Assembly: GCA_013423325.1 (NCBI GenBank)
Contig: BLJB01000437.1
Span: forward strand, 357 to 64,356
Length of the DNA stretch: 64,000 nucleotides
Reading direction: 5' to 3'
DNA from: Usnea hakonensis
Taxonomy: Eukaryota > Ascomycota > Lecanoromycetes > Lecanorales > Parmeliaceae
Under the pieces are notes generated by a model. The model made no database searches. It was not told where the DNA came from and worked only from the letters and a program-made list of their open reading frames with translations. The position numbers were made by a program, and so were the translations under genes. This document shows positions 23,233 through 34,562 of the stretch, in pieces; within the stretch, counting starts at the first letter, position 1; each line of letters begins with the position of its first letter.

Positions 23233-23300
23233 GGGGGGGGGTATATGTAGTAAAAGGGGGGGTACATCTAGTAAAAGGGGGGGTACACCTATCATCACCC
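23233..23300 (-). repeat. MULE terminal inverted repeat, right
   Basis: Reverse complement of 17,437-17,504; it ends CACCTATCATCACCC. Confidence 0.85.
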
Positions 23301-23308
23301 GTCAAAAA
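23301..23308. repeat. Target-site duplication, right (GTCAAAAA)
   Basis: Exact copy of 17,429-17,436. Confidence 0.8.
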
Positions 23309-23708
23309 TGGTGGGGTCCGAGATTACCCCAGGATCAGCTAGGTACCTCATGCTTGGCTGCTGGTGTAATCTACTTTATGTTACCTGGAGCCAAGTACCT
23401 AATACATGTATCGTTCAAGGTGTCTCGGAAGTATGATATCATATTATACATCAGAAATATGCTATATGTCATATCGATGTGATTGCAGGTACGATCGGTA
23501 GAGTAAGTGTTGTCCGTGCAGCGTCAATGATAGTACTGCTCGACAAGGATACAAGAAAATTGTAGTCTTCTGTAAGCAATTCTGATTCTGTAGCTTCGAG
23601 GTGCTGCAATGCATGAGTGCCCCGGAGAGTTGCAAGGTTACAAACTCCATGGAGCATCCCACTATCCACCACTAGACAGTTTGTTCAGATATACCATCTC
23701 TGCCTATA
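23309..23708. other. Intergenic, 3' of RNase H1
   Basis: Only short overlapping ORFs are present and none shows family resemblance. No gene is called. Confidence 0.5.
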
Positions 23709-25022
23709 CTATATCACTGGCCCCTTCCTTGCTGCGTCGACTGCCAGCTTATCAGCTTCAATGTTGCCAGGATGATTCGCATGTCCCTTGATCCATTCAA
23801 AGTTGGTTTGAACCTGTAATTTATCTCGCTCTTCGATCTTTGCAAGGACATTCTCAACGATGTCCTTGTTTTCTACCGCTTTGCCGGCTGATGTCTTCCA
23901 TCCATTCTTGCGCCAATTGACATACCATGCCGTGACACAATCGATGGCGTATCGACTGTCGGTGATGATTACGACATGTCGATTTCTGGGCACGATTTCA
24001 AGCGCTCTAAAGATTGCGGTGAGTTCAGCCCGTTGGTTGGTCTGCCTAGATCCCGGTAGGGTCTCAGAGACATTTCTATCACCGAGCACATCAGCGGAAA
24101 ACTAGTAATGCCACTCGTGCCAAGAAACAAACCTCCTATCGCCGCGACCGAAATATACCCCAACCCCAGCGAAAGCTCCTGCCGTGCCATTCCCCAGAGA
24201 GCTACCGTCGGTATGTATGCGTATAGGCTCAGTCAGAGAAAGTCCCAAAGGGCGTGGCTTGGTGGCCTGGCGTTGCTCTTGTGTTTTGTACACTATCTTT
24301 CCACTCTCAGCATCCAAGATAATGCTTGGATCGAACCCATCCTCGGCGTCTGAGCGCAACGGTGCAGTACCAGGTTCGTAGTCGGCTTCATTGTAATCCA
24401 AGACCGATGCCTTCGTACCATTGGCGCCTTTTTTAGCTTTCTTGTTCGCCTTAGGTAGAACATCTGGTTCCGTCGGCACGTTAGCGGTGTGATGAGTCAC
24501 GATAACATCATCTACTTCATCTGCTGGGCTAGCCGACGCTCGTCTTTCGTCTTCGTCCAAGAATCTTTGCGCTTCTGCACGACTCGTAAAACATCTATGC
24601 TTTGGTTTCGGCCATCCGGTAATCTGTTCCTGCGCGGCTGGCCAATCTGTGTAGATTCCTGGAACCCTTCCACTTTTGACAGCGTAAAACTTGAATGAAG
24701 CCGATAATCTAGAAATATTTCCCTGAATTGGATTCTCGCCAGCAACAAAGCGCTCAGCGTCGGTCAAAGTTGGAAATGATTTGACTATGATGTTGCCGTG
24801 AGCCAGACTGGCCAATGGGCCTCAGCTTGCAGCTTACTTACACATCGCCTTCTTATAGCCTTTTACCTGCTCAAGGCAGTCCCTCCATGTGTGATAGATA
24901 CCTGGCTGGTAACCAATTCGAACTGCGTAGAATTTGGGATCTGTTGACCGTTTCCTCTTCGTCCCGTTCGAAGCCAAAGTCCCCACCTGGGAAGTAGACT
25001 TGATCGAATCCATGTCGTCCAT
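23709..25022 (-). CDS. RNH1: Ribonuclease H1 with two viroplasmin-type hybrid-binding domains
   Basis: RNase H1 (399 aa) degrades the RNA strand of RNA:DNA hybrids in nucleus and/or mitochondria. Exons are 25,022-24,842, 24,784-24,133 and 24,075-23,709 (400 codons). Two N-terminal hybrid-binding (caulimovirus viroplasmin-like) domains are visible: KFYAVRIGYQPGIYHTW at about residues 30-79 and KFYAVKSGRVPGIYTDW at about 92-139. An acidic, Lys-rich linker leads to the RNase H fold with all four carboxylates: HTDGSS (Asp near 252), NQRAEL, TDSRYA and GNIEADKLA, plus the KGHANHPGN loop. The frame stays open 84 codons upstream to 25,274. ATG 25,022 (MDDMDSIKS) is chosen because the family domain starts soon after it, but a longer mitochondrial isoform is possible. 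Confidence 0.9.
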
Positions 25023-26151
25023 TTTGTTAGTCGCCAACCGCTTGAAGTTATTGAGAAGTATGATGCGACAATTCCAGCGCCAGACCAGCTCACGAATACA
25101 TGAGAAACCTGATCCTACCGGCGTCCCAAAATGTGCCTGGAAATTGTTTTTCACAACTTTGAAGGGAAGCTTAGGATTATTGAGCTTGATTGCGGAGAGA
25201 AGTTTCGATCCGCAGTTTTGCGCCGAGAAAGATACAATTGGTGGTGAAAGAAGAGGCAAATCTTCATTGATCAAGATTAATTCTTAGAGTACTTTAAGTA
25301 AGTAGGTAGGTAGTTTACAGTATTCGGGTCTTAGCCTCTGGCCCCTGCCGTAGCGCAGCCGCGCTGATAGGCCCGAGGGGCGAGGGCCACTGAAAACAGA
25401 CTCTATTATACGTAGTCATTAAAGAGCCATTTCTGCACACGTACCAGAATGACATACCTAACGGTGGTGCCTGACAAGCGCTGCCTGTATTACTGCTACT
25501 GCTACTGCTACCCTGTCGCCGACATCTCACGAAGGATCTCTCCATTCGATGTACTTATACGAGGAGCTATACGAGCGTGAGTAAGGCATCACAAGGAGTT
25601 GTCTAACAAGTGGAATCTTGATTCTTGTCTCTATATCAAGAGCGTCAAAGTGCCTCAGATTCCAGTGGGTTTGAAAGATCTTGAATGCAATGTAGAGGGT
25701 AATATACCTCAGGAAGATATAAGAAAACAGGCTGGGCCTTGGAAACGACAAATCAATCGACCAGGATGATATTACTTATAGGTATAGAAAAGTCGTTAAC
25801 AAATACCTCCACTTATCTTGGATCAGACTAATAGCATGGCTCTCGCGAGTCTGTTCATTCTAAGACAGGGGAAAATTGCCTTTCGGATTTGGAGGTGAAA
25901 GTGTTTATTGCTCTTGTCAACAACCAAGACTGATATTGAAAAGCAAGCCGCTATCTTCTATTATCGTGCATGACAATTACGGCATCGAGATTGCCGAGAA
26001 AATCTGGATCAGGATACAATATTGCGCCTGTCTCCAGAGATGGTCAAACGCAGAGCGCAAAGGAATCACATCAACAGAGAGCCGGAGCCTGTGGATATGT
26101 GCTGTCTTGGAACGCCGAAACGCCTCGCTCGGAATGCAACGTCTTACCCAC
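25023..26151. other. Intergenic, between RNase H1 start and PFKFB stop
   Basis: No supported gene. Contains a short (CTGCTA)3-like run near 25,492-25,512. ORFs at 25,876-26,160 overlap the PFKFB terminal exon antisense and are rejected. Confidence 0.5.
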
Positions 26152-29050
26152 TTAATTTGAGAGATGAGAGGTAGCTCTCCGTAGTTCATAGTCGTGTTCT
26201 TCAAAGAAACGGTCTCTCAATTCATCGTAACGATAGGCCCGAAATTCAACACCATACGGCTTCTACACCCAGCATTAGATCGTAACCAAATCACTTGCAG
26301 GTAGGATCTTACTGGCTCAAGCATGTAGAGTATACCCAGCGGTACATCAAGATCCGCCACGTCGTCTCTTTTGAGGCCCTTGAAATAAGCCAAAAGAACT
26401 CGAGCGACAGACCTGTAGATGTCCAAATCAGCCTTCTCTTCTCAATGCGAAGCTTCAACCACAAGCCAAATCTCCAAAAGCCTGTATTACACCGTTGAGG
26501 CATGTCTCTGCACCGCGAACACCGGAGAAGTCTGGGAGAAAGTCAAGGGCGTACGGGTACGCCTCGAGGAATGCCTGGGCAGGCTCGAGACTTCATGAAA
26601 CGTTTGAATCATAGCTCGGAAGTTTGCTTACCGGTGTCCAACCAGAAGAACGTGATCCGTCATTCTCTCGACTATTGACGAGTCAGTGACAATTCTTTAA
26701 TAACCTGCCATTTGTCCCACAACATGTCTCTTCCGTGAAATAGTCCGTAATACAAAGACTGAAGAGGGGGAATGTACAGACCCTCAACGATGACAGCTCG
26801 CAACCGGTTGATAATGTCCAGGTATCCTTCCCCACCTGCACCAGGGTCTGCGAGAGTTCTTGAGTCAGCTCGTCATTTTCAGGGCAGAAATAGGAATGAT
26901 GAGGCGGCTTCAGAGCGTAAAGAGGTGAAAATTGTCCCACAAAGCAGGAGAAGCTACAGGGCATGACCCACACCGGTAATGCAATTTATCTCTCTGTCGA
27001 AGCCGGAACTCCTCGCTATGCTTTGTGCGTATTTCGTCATACGTTAATCCTTCCATGGTCCCAGCGTTGAGCTCGTCAAGCATCTTAAACTGCTTCGTGT
27101 CATAGTCGTCTTCGTCAAAAAACTGAGCTGTCTGAATGCTCCGCTTGAGCATTGACGTCCAAACACAGAAGCTCTTTGAAGATTCACTGTCGTCAGGATC
27201 ACCATGGTTGTACTCTGGGTTCGGAGGAGTTGTATCGCCTGGCAATGGGGGAAAATGGGTTGAAAGGGCTTTGTTGTGCTGATGCACATTCCAGGCCTGA
27301 CGCTGGGCCTTGATGAATTTTGTCAAGGCTTTTGCGTATGCAATGCCCCTCACACTTAAGTCAGAATCTCCACCGATCCTGCCGTTTACATTGTCGACAG
27401 ACTCCCCGTGCCTGGTGATCCAGATCTGTCGGGGCGCAAGGTTGAAGTTCAGGAGATAATACACAGTCTGCGCCGAGAGAAAACTGAATCCGAATTGGGT
27501 GTCAGCATGCCCTATTCAATTCACATATTGTTGACTCGTGATATAAAGTTAGGGGGTAAGATCGAGGAAAGAGCCCCTTTCCTAGCCCCCCAAAACACAC
27601 GATACGACCCCAAACGAGGTCCGAAATGGAGGGCACCATTCTCAGAAGAACATCCGCACGACTTACCCTCGGATCTGGTGAGACACAACCTTCCGTCCCA
27701 CGTCTATCATCTGAACATAGGGCATGTTGTTCTTTTCTTCGTATTCCCCAAGGGGAACATATTTTGACTGGTACAATGCCACACGTTTCTTGAAATCGTC
27801 CAACGCTACAACAGGATCTTGGTCTCGATAGTCCGGACCTAATGCCAGTCTTGAGTCAGCGTGACCGTCCAGACACACGGACGAACTGGTAGGGAAGGTT
27901 CAATATAGGGGAAGAAGGCACCGCTCAGCTTCAGACGCATGTTGGACTCCAACAACTGTTCATCCACGCAGAGAGACTCGAGAAACAGCACTCCGAGTTC
28001 CGGGCCTGCCCGTTGCCTGATTCTTTCCATCACGAGCTTTCGCCTCTCCAGCGTACTATTTGTGGCGTCGAATATACCCACAGAGCCTCCTTGATCGAGG
28101 ATGTAATCTAATAGATCGTCTAACGTTGCCATCGCTATTCTGTCTCGGATGTGGGCTGCTTGTTCGTTGTTGGGGTCAAAGAATGATGCATCGTGTATCT
28201 TCTCCATCGATTCAGTACGACGCAACGGCGGGGCTGCCATCTGAGGCGCTAATTTTCCATCCTGAGCATTGCCGTTGGACATGGTAGCCAAGGTCGAACC
28301 GGAGGAGTTGCCGTCCTCTGCAAGGTCCAATGCCGGTGAAGGAAGCATACCAAGGGTCGGAGGTTCGCCATTGATCAGTATTTTCATGGCGGACGAAATA
28401 GCAGTTCTGGTGTTTCCATCAATCAAGGTCCCGCTTGATGATCCCTTGTTACTCGGTACAGTTTGGTGGGTCCGAGGAAAATCTTGGGATACATTCGAAC
28501 CGAGTCCACCAGCGGCAACACGCCTTCTTTCACCGACATTAAATATTCGTGTATCATGCTGAAGCCAATTGAGATACCGGGCAATTTTCTTGGTCACATA
28601 GCTCTTTCCCCTAGCCGGAAGGCCCACCATAACGATAACCAATTTTGAACCGACGTCGCGCTGGGCAATCCTCCCGTCGGGCGACACACTCGATTTGGTC
28701 AGTCCGGGAATATCTAAAGTGGTCGGCCGTTGGCGTGACGCTGGTGTGGAGGTCCCAGAATCTCTTCGGCGTGGCGGACTTTCAAGCGTTAGCTGTACTT
28801 GTAATTATCACGAGTTCTACATCCAGGGTTCAACTAACATTATGGGACTGTTCGGTGCAGTGGTCGATGGCGTGTCTGTCAGAGCTGAACCATTTATACC
28901 ACCCTGCTTGGTACCATGTTGCGGTGCTGCCAAACTGCTTCCATAGACATGTGGGCCGAATGCATTATCCAATTTTTCTTTATCTTTTATGAACTCATTC
29001 TGTTCTGGTGTGCTTGCGCTGTCTGCACCGAGGGTGGAGAAGTGACTCAT
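26152..29050 (-). CDS. Bifunctional 6-phosphofructo-2-kinase / fructose-2,6-bisphosphatase
   Basis: It makes and breaks fructose 2,6-bisphosphate, the cytosolic switch between glycolysis and gluconeogenesis. The 689-aa product comes from eight exons: 29,050-28,839, 28,778-27,922, 27,838-27,667, 27,483-26,972, 26,847-26,782, 26,671-26,632, 26,412-26,313 and 26,262-26,152 (690 codons). The kinase P-loop GLPARGKS is at about 123-130. VGIFDATNSTLERR and the PLGEYEEKN block follow. The phosphatase half carries the RHGES phosphohistidine (His 439), GRIGGDSDLS, the acidic NAGTMEGLTYDEI block and the second His in LLVGHRS (619). Both active sites therefore look intact. Unlike animal enzymes there is a Ser/Thr-rich ~100-residue N-terminal leader and a ~110-residue low-complexity insertion between NVGERRR and ASFFDPNN, both plausible phosphorylation platforms (inference). 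Confidence 0.93.
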
Positions 29051-30107
29051 GATGGCAGCTAGATCACAGATTGCTCGTCAACATGGTCGAATGTGCGAGA
29101 GAAAAGCAAGCTTGTTGAAAAAGGTCTCGCAATTCAAAGTTGGGTCCAATAGAGGAAATAGAGTCAGAAGCACGTACTTTTGGCGAAGATTGAGTGCTGG
29201 CTCTGTCTACGATGAGGACCTATGTGTGGGGAAACCCCCTTTGCTTCCGAGAGCTGGTCGTCGAACGGAATAGGCTCTCTATACTCGCCATTGCCCAAGA
29301 GTGGCATCTCTGACTAAGTCAAGCAAGGGGCTGTAGTTGTCAGTCGGTGCAACTCGTCCAACCCGAAGCCTTGAGCTTGACACATGCAGCAATAGACTGC
29401 AATGATAACCCAAACAGAGCAGCTCCGGGATTTGTATTCTTATAATCTGTTGTAAAATAAGCATGTGGGTTGAGTAACGTCGTTAAATTGTGAGGGGACC
29501 TTTTCTCCAGCCAAATTTTGGTTGACCGCGGTGTACCTTAAGGTAGCTGCCGGGCAGCCTTGAAAGGCGAGCCAAGACTAAAGTACAGGGGAGCTCATGC
29601 GCTCTTCTAAGGTACCTTAGTGTCCTCTTTTGCTCTTTTGCAGAAGCGACGCACGAATAATGAATAACGGGGATTGTATTACTTCACCTGAGGTACTCTG
29701 TCTACTTCAATTGACGTTTTCTAGACTTCTAGTACACGTCGTTACTAACACTGATAGTGATTGATAATACATCGCGGTTCTGATTACTCGTAATTGCTAT
29801 GGACCGCCATCCAATGTGCTGCCTTTTTGAGAACACGCGCCGTAAAGTATTACTAGGTACCTAGGTAACCGTTGCGATGCCTAAAGTACCTACCTAGGTG
29901 CCTAGGTACCTCAGGTACCTTAGACTCCAGTCTAAGTTGCCTTGCACTAATGTAGTCCTCCCGTACTCGCATTCCCGCTGCTGCCGAACATTTCCCTGAG
30001 GCGGCCAATCATCATTAGCGATTTATACGAGACCGCCAAAATGAGCCTTGGTCACCGAATCTTCTAGTTCTCTCAAAGAATTCGCCCCAGATGCTATACT
30101 AAAGTAG
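29051..30107. other. Intergenic with palindromic AGGTACCT-type motifs
   Basis: No gene. Upstream region of PFKFB. Many short palindromes built on GGTACC and CCTAGG cluster at 29,851-29,930, with further TAAGGTACCTTA-like words at about 29,535 and 29,612. Confidence 0.6.
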
Positions 30108-30332
30108 CTACTGTGCAGGAAGTCTCGCCGTGAGCACCAGCAGTGTTGCATACGCCGCTACAGATAATGCAGTAAGCACCACGACGACATTTCCGCTCGT
30201 TCTGAAACGTTTTTGGTTCAGTCCATTGTCTCCAATTTCGGAGAAGAACTGCTGGTTTCCTTGCTGTCGGCGGAAGAGCGAAATTAGAAGAATGCCGGCG
30301 CCGTATACTGCGAATAGTGCACCCTGTCCCAT
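30108..30332 (-). CDS. Small predicted membrane protein, two TM segments
   Basis: A 74-codon ORF starts at 30,332 (MGQGALFAVYGAG). Two hydrophobic segments are clear: about residues 4-19 (ALFAVYGAGILLISLF) and about 48-70 (VVVVLTALSVAAY onward). They are separated by a basic and polar loop containing FRRQQGNQQFF and FRTSGN. The pattern looks like a genuine short fungal membrane protein, but I do not recognise the family. An additional upstream exon is possible because the sequence before the ATG contains intron-like signals. An overlapping ORF in another frame (30,094-30,399) lacks such features. Confidence 0.45.
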   Translation of the reverse strand: MGQGALFAVYGAGILLISLFRRQQGNQQFFSEIGDNGLNQKRFRTSGNVVVVLTALSVAAYATLLVLTARLPAQ

Positions 30333-31386
30333 TTGGGAGTAAGCATGCGCACCCCAAGACAGGATACAAGCGGTATAACGTTATCCAAGCAGCCTTCAAG
30401 GAGCAAACACCGACTTTCCACTCTCCTCAAAATGTCTCGATATTCGAGATGATGTACGGATACAGGGTATAATCCGAATCGCTAAGGGTACTTACAATTG
30501 AATAGAATTCGGCTATATGCTTATATCAGTCTTATCCATAGCAATCAAAGCGTCTTAGACTCCACCTGTAAAAATCTTCAAGATGACTAAGGCAAAGCTG
30601 AATTGCGATAGGGACGTTCTTATTGGGCCTTAGTAGATAAGCTGGAACATGTAGTTGGAGATGCTGACCTAATATAAGCTCCCTAAGGAATTAACGATAG
30701 ACTTTGTGCTCACAGGATGAGATGTTCATACCTCAAACGTGCGTTGAGAGCTTGTAGGTTCCGCCGAGTTAGTATAGTTGAGGCTAGTCTTTCATTCACG
30801 CAAAAACATCGTGTGATTGAGATTATTATCCGGTACAATTCGAAGGAGCCCAGAGTCACTTACGCTCGCACCTCCACCCTGTAGTCCTCCGAATTAGCGT
30901 TACCGCTGAGTCAATCTTGATTGACGAGGGACGAGACTTGGACGAGAGGTTCTTTTGATCCGTCCCATCTCTCGACTCAAGTCGAGGTCTCTGCCAGAAG
31001 AAGCCAAGGTAATACACGTACAATTCATCGTTAGTTAGCACGACCTTGTCGTTGTTTAGCCATCATCGGCCGTGGGTACGTGGGGTGAGATTACTTGCAC
31101 TTCTTGCTCGATGAAGACGCAGGTGATAGCGATCGCTGGCGGACTATCAACCGTCAGCCGTTATTCAAACATACGGATCAAGCCGTGAAGACCTCGAACA
31201 TTGCAACTTTGTATTGTGAATGGTGAAAAGATGATAATTAGTTCAGAATTGAGAGCCAACTAATTTTACGTGAGGTAGGGCTGAGCGGGGTATCAATTCT
31301 CGGATGCTTTTTTATTCTCCGCTGGCATTGGGCCGCGATAATATATATGATTCTGTCACGAGTATAGTATTACTACTTGGTCCATT
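30333..31386. other. Intergenic, upstream of CYB2-like gene
   Basis: No supported gene. Presumably contains the divergent promoter of the lactate dehydrogenase gene. ORF 31,468-31,914 on the minus strand is antisense to real exons. Confidence 0.5.
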
Positions 31387-33523
31387 ATGAACATGAACAG
31401 AGTTATTGATGCCACAGAAGGTAGGTCATCTCGGGTGGTAGACGCGCATTCTCTCCCTTCCCTCCTCTCAGCTCTTCAACCTGTCTTCATCTCTTCTGTC
31501 CGCAGATCTAACGCATGTTTTACCGGTCCACGATGTAGTGAGGAAGCATGCCAGCGCTGACAGCTGTTGGGTACGATCTGTCCTATATTCGGTAACACCA
31601 CAACAGCACCCTCTAATTCTATCACGACACGGCAGGTGATACTCTACGGCAACGTTTATGATGTAATCATTCTCCCATACTGATGATCCTGATCTGATTC
31701 CAAGACATCTCACAAGGTCACAAATTTCCTCCCCCGCCATCCAGGAGGCAGTAACATTGTAGTCTACATTGATCTCTGCGTCGAAGCTCGAGATGTTTAA
31801 CACCATGAACAGATATTGGGGCTTGCTGGTCAAAATGCTACCGAACAGTATGACGTGTGTCCGCTCGCTCCACCTTTGCCGCGCTGCTCCTAAATCAACT
31901 CGTAGCCTGTACATCCTTCAGGCACACTAGAAGCACACCTTTCAAACGAAGACAAGATAGGAACCGTGGACCTCAACACCTTGCCAAAGAAGGAAGGAGG
32001 GAATAAGGACAGGACGGTCCAGGCTGAATCCCCGGCCCTTGACAGTCTGCTGAATCTGGATGAGATTGAAGAAGTTGCGACTATGCGACTGAGCAGAAAA
32101 GCATGGGCATATTACTACAGTGCCGGGGATGACCTTATATCAAAGCGGCTGAATAACCGAGTGTATCGGTCGATACTTCTCCGACCTCGAATATTCGTTG
32201 ATTGTGAGAATTGTGATCCCTCGACCACAATTATGGGATGCAAGGTTGGCTTGCCAATATTCGTGTCACCGGCAGCTATGGCTAGACTGGCGGAGTAAAG
32301 GCCCTTACTTTATTTGACTAATTCTAATATTCTCAGTATTCGACTAACAATTATCTTTCCAGTCCTGCTGGGGAAGCAGGCATTGCTCGAGCTTGCTCCC
32401 GTTTCACAGCTCTGCAGATCATCTCTAACAATGCCTCGATGACGCCCGAACAGATCGTGGCTGACGCTAAGCCTAGCCAAGTATTCGGCTGGCAAATGTA
32501 CTGCCAGACAGATCGGAAGAAGAGCGAGGATATGCTCGCTCGAATAAATGCCATCCCAAACGTTAAATTCGTCTGTCTTACTCTTGATGCTCCTGTTCCA
32601 GGCAAGCGAGAAGACGACGAAAGATCTGAAAGTGTAGGGTCAGTCACGTCAGCAGCTAGATTAGGTTCTGCCAGCAAAAACGTCTTAGGAGGTATCGGTA
32701 AATCGCTGTTTGCAGGCACTTCACCCACCTTGACTTGGGAAAACACTTTGCCCTGGCTGGCTAAGCACACGAAATTGCCAATTCTTCTCAAAGGCATTCA
32801 AACTCACGAGGATGCCTACTTGGCTTCATTACATGCTCCAAAAATTAAAGGGATTCTTTTGTCCAATCATGGCGGTAGGGCAGCTGATACTGCGCCGCCT
32901 GCAGTCCACACGTTGTTAGAAATACGCAAATACTGCCCTGAGGTCTTGCAGAAAGTCGAAGTGCTAGTAGATGGCGGTATCAGAAGGGGGACTGACGTTG
33001 TTAAAGCCCTTTGTCTTGGGGCCCGGGGGGTTGGGTAAGTACTATTAGGAGCTTATATTTCTTATTCAGTATTGATATTGAATCGCGCGAAACACATTGG
33101 GAGCAAAAGGACCACTCTACTCCCAAGAACTGCTTTGCAACGCCATTTCTCATCTCGAACAGGCAATACTGACTACGACCTCTGCGTAGCATAGGAAGGG
33201 CTGTCCTGTTCGGATTAGGGGCGGGTGGCATTGCAGGTGTTGAGCGGACACTTGAGAGTGAGAAATCAAAGGGAAAAAAAAGTCAGCGATTGCTGACACC
33301 AGTGTAGTACTAGACGAAGAGTTGCAGACCGCAATGCGACTCTTAGGAGCTAATTCTATAGATCAACTTGGTACTAAGAATGTAGGCCTTTCGCCTGTCA
33401 CTTTGGAATATGAAATTAACGCTTATCGACCATTAGATCAACTCGAGAAATCTAGAGCAACAGATATATGATGGGCCAGCTGGTGTTGAGGGCTTGAACC
33501 TGCGGGCATTGTCAAAGCTATGA
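31387..33523 (+). CDS. CYB2: L-lactate dehydrogenase (cytochrome b2 type)
   Basis: This flavocytochrome oxidises L-lactate (or a related 2-hydroxy acid) with FMN and passes electrons through a cytochrome-b5-like heme. The 499-aa model has ten exons: 31,387-31,420, 31,506-31,570, 31,636-31,662, 31,717-31,758, 31,813-31,854, 31,906-32,294, 32,363-33,034, 33,190-33,257, 33,308-33,381 and 33,437-33,523. The heme ligands are His 50 in FLPRHPGG and His 73 in DPVHPSG; their 23-residue spacing equals that of yeast Cyb2. The FMN domain shows GWQMYCQ, ILLKGI, SNHGGR (catalytic His near 369) and VDGGIRRGTDVVKAL. It ends EQQIYDGPAG and so on. No mitochondrial presequence is evident at MNMNRVIDATED, so it may be cytosolic. 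Substrate specificity within the family is inferred. Confidence 0.9.
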
Positions 33524-34562
33524 ATTACGCTGTTCAGCATGGTGTGATCACTTTGACAAAAGCTTTCCCTTTAAAGAGTGTTCAAGCTTCGATGATATAT
33601 TCGTTTATGACATAGACCGCATACGAAGGCCAAAGCTGGGGTTGTACTTTGGCCATAGAGTGTTTATCCGAGCGTTCTTGCACTATCGGCGATGACCATG
33701 ACGGGAATGAGGCCACATCTTGCAACGCACTTTTGCTTCGATTACTTTTCGGCGTTATCGAAGGGCACTGTCGCCGTCGAGGAGAATTCTCCATTGCATT
33801 GCACCAAACTCGATCTTTACCAGGGATACAAGCCAAGGAATGACATGATATTGCTCCTTACGATTTTTTGTCTGCCTTCTAAATGGCCAAATTTACGTCT
33901 TAGATGTTCTGCCGTCGTGCTCTGATATCAAAATCTACCCCTAGGCATAGAATAGATAGATATAGATCTATACAGACCGAGAGAAAAGACGGGATACCAA
34001 GGTTGAGGATAGATTCGAAGAGTCAGATTGAAGCCCAACGCTAGAATACAGTTCCAGACACCCGTCGCGAAATTGTGCTGCAGAAAATCGCGCTAGCGCT
34101 TGATTTTTATCTACTCGAGAGCGGTGGGCTAAACCACTGCACTGTCGCTGATAGTTGATTTCATGGTAATCGATGGGGCTGGCGGTCAAGCTTTATATCA
34201 TTGGAGGTTCACTGCATCGTCATACTCTTCTTGACCCACGTGGGTGAGATGCTTGCACAAACAAACGAAGTCCGTCCTAGGTGCATCTTACAAATTTACA
34301 TTATAAATTACCCCTTGTCCTCCTTGGTAAAATGCAGCTTGCTGCGTTCCTGAATGAAGCAAGATCCTGTCAATCCCCAATATGCAGTCACGCAGTAACG
34401 CTCGTCGGCATTGTGAGAGTATGCATTGATTGATATTGATCGACAATTCCAGAGGATCCAGTACGAAGCAGGTTTTTGGCGGTAGCAAAGCCGCTTTCCA
34501 CATGTTCAAGACGGGCGAAATGTATGTCTTCTATCCTGGCGAGACCTGCGCAGTCTCAGATT
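33524..34562. other. Intergenic, convergent 3' ends
   Basis: Several short ORFs on both strands show no family signature. No RNA gene is recognised. Confidence 0.5.

Larger units (their letters stand above)
17437..23300 (-). mobile_element. Mutator-like (MULE) DNA transposon, 5,864 bp, degenerate
   Basis: The termini are 68-bp inverted repeats beginning GGGT(CT/GA)TGATAGGTGT. They are built from repeats of a ~22-bp GTACCCCCCCTTTTACTA unit. An 8-bp duplication GTCAAAAA flanks both ends, in the size range for Mutator-family elements. The minus strand carries a decayed FAR1/MULE transposase. The left third holds a 23-bp minisatellite, a tRNA-like fragment and a ~200-bp tandem array. Stops are nearly all TAG and TAA in a strongly AT-rich context, consistent with RIP, while the termini and minisatellite kept CpA-rich words. 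Confidence 0.85.

Noticed and set aside
24834..25274. Longer N terminus for RNase H1 starting at 25,274
   Set aside because: The extra 84 residues show no family similarity; the start at 25,022 lies close to the first domain. Kept only as an alternative.
31468..31914. Minus-strand ORF of 148 codons
   Set aside because: It covers exons and introns of the lactate dehydrogenase gene in antisense; the sense exons explain the conservation.
33649..33925. Small ORFs downstream of the lactate dehydrogenase
   Set aside because: Overlapping ORFs on both strands, none with recognisable motifs.
34060..34170. Possible tRNA on the minus strand (TGGTTTAGCCC word)
   Set aside because: There is an A-box-like word only; no B box and no foldable cloverleaf.
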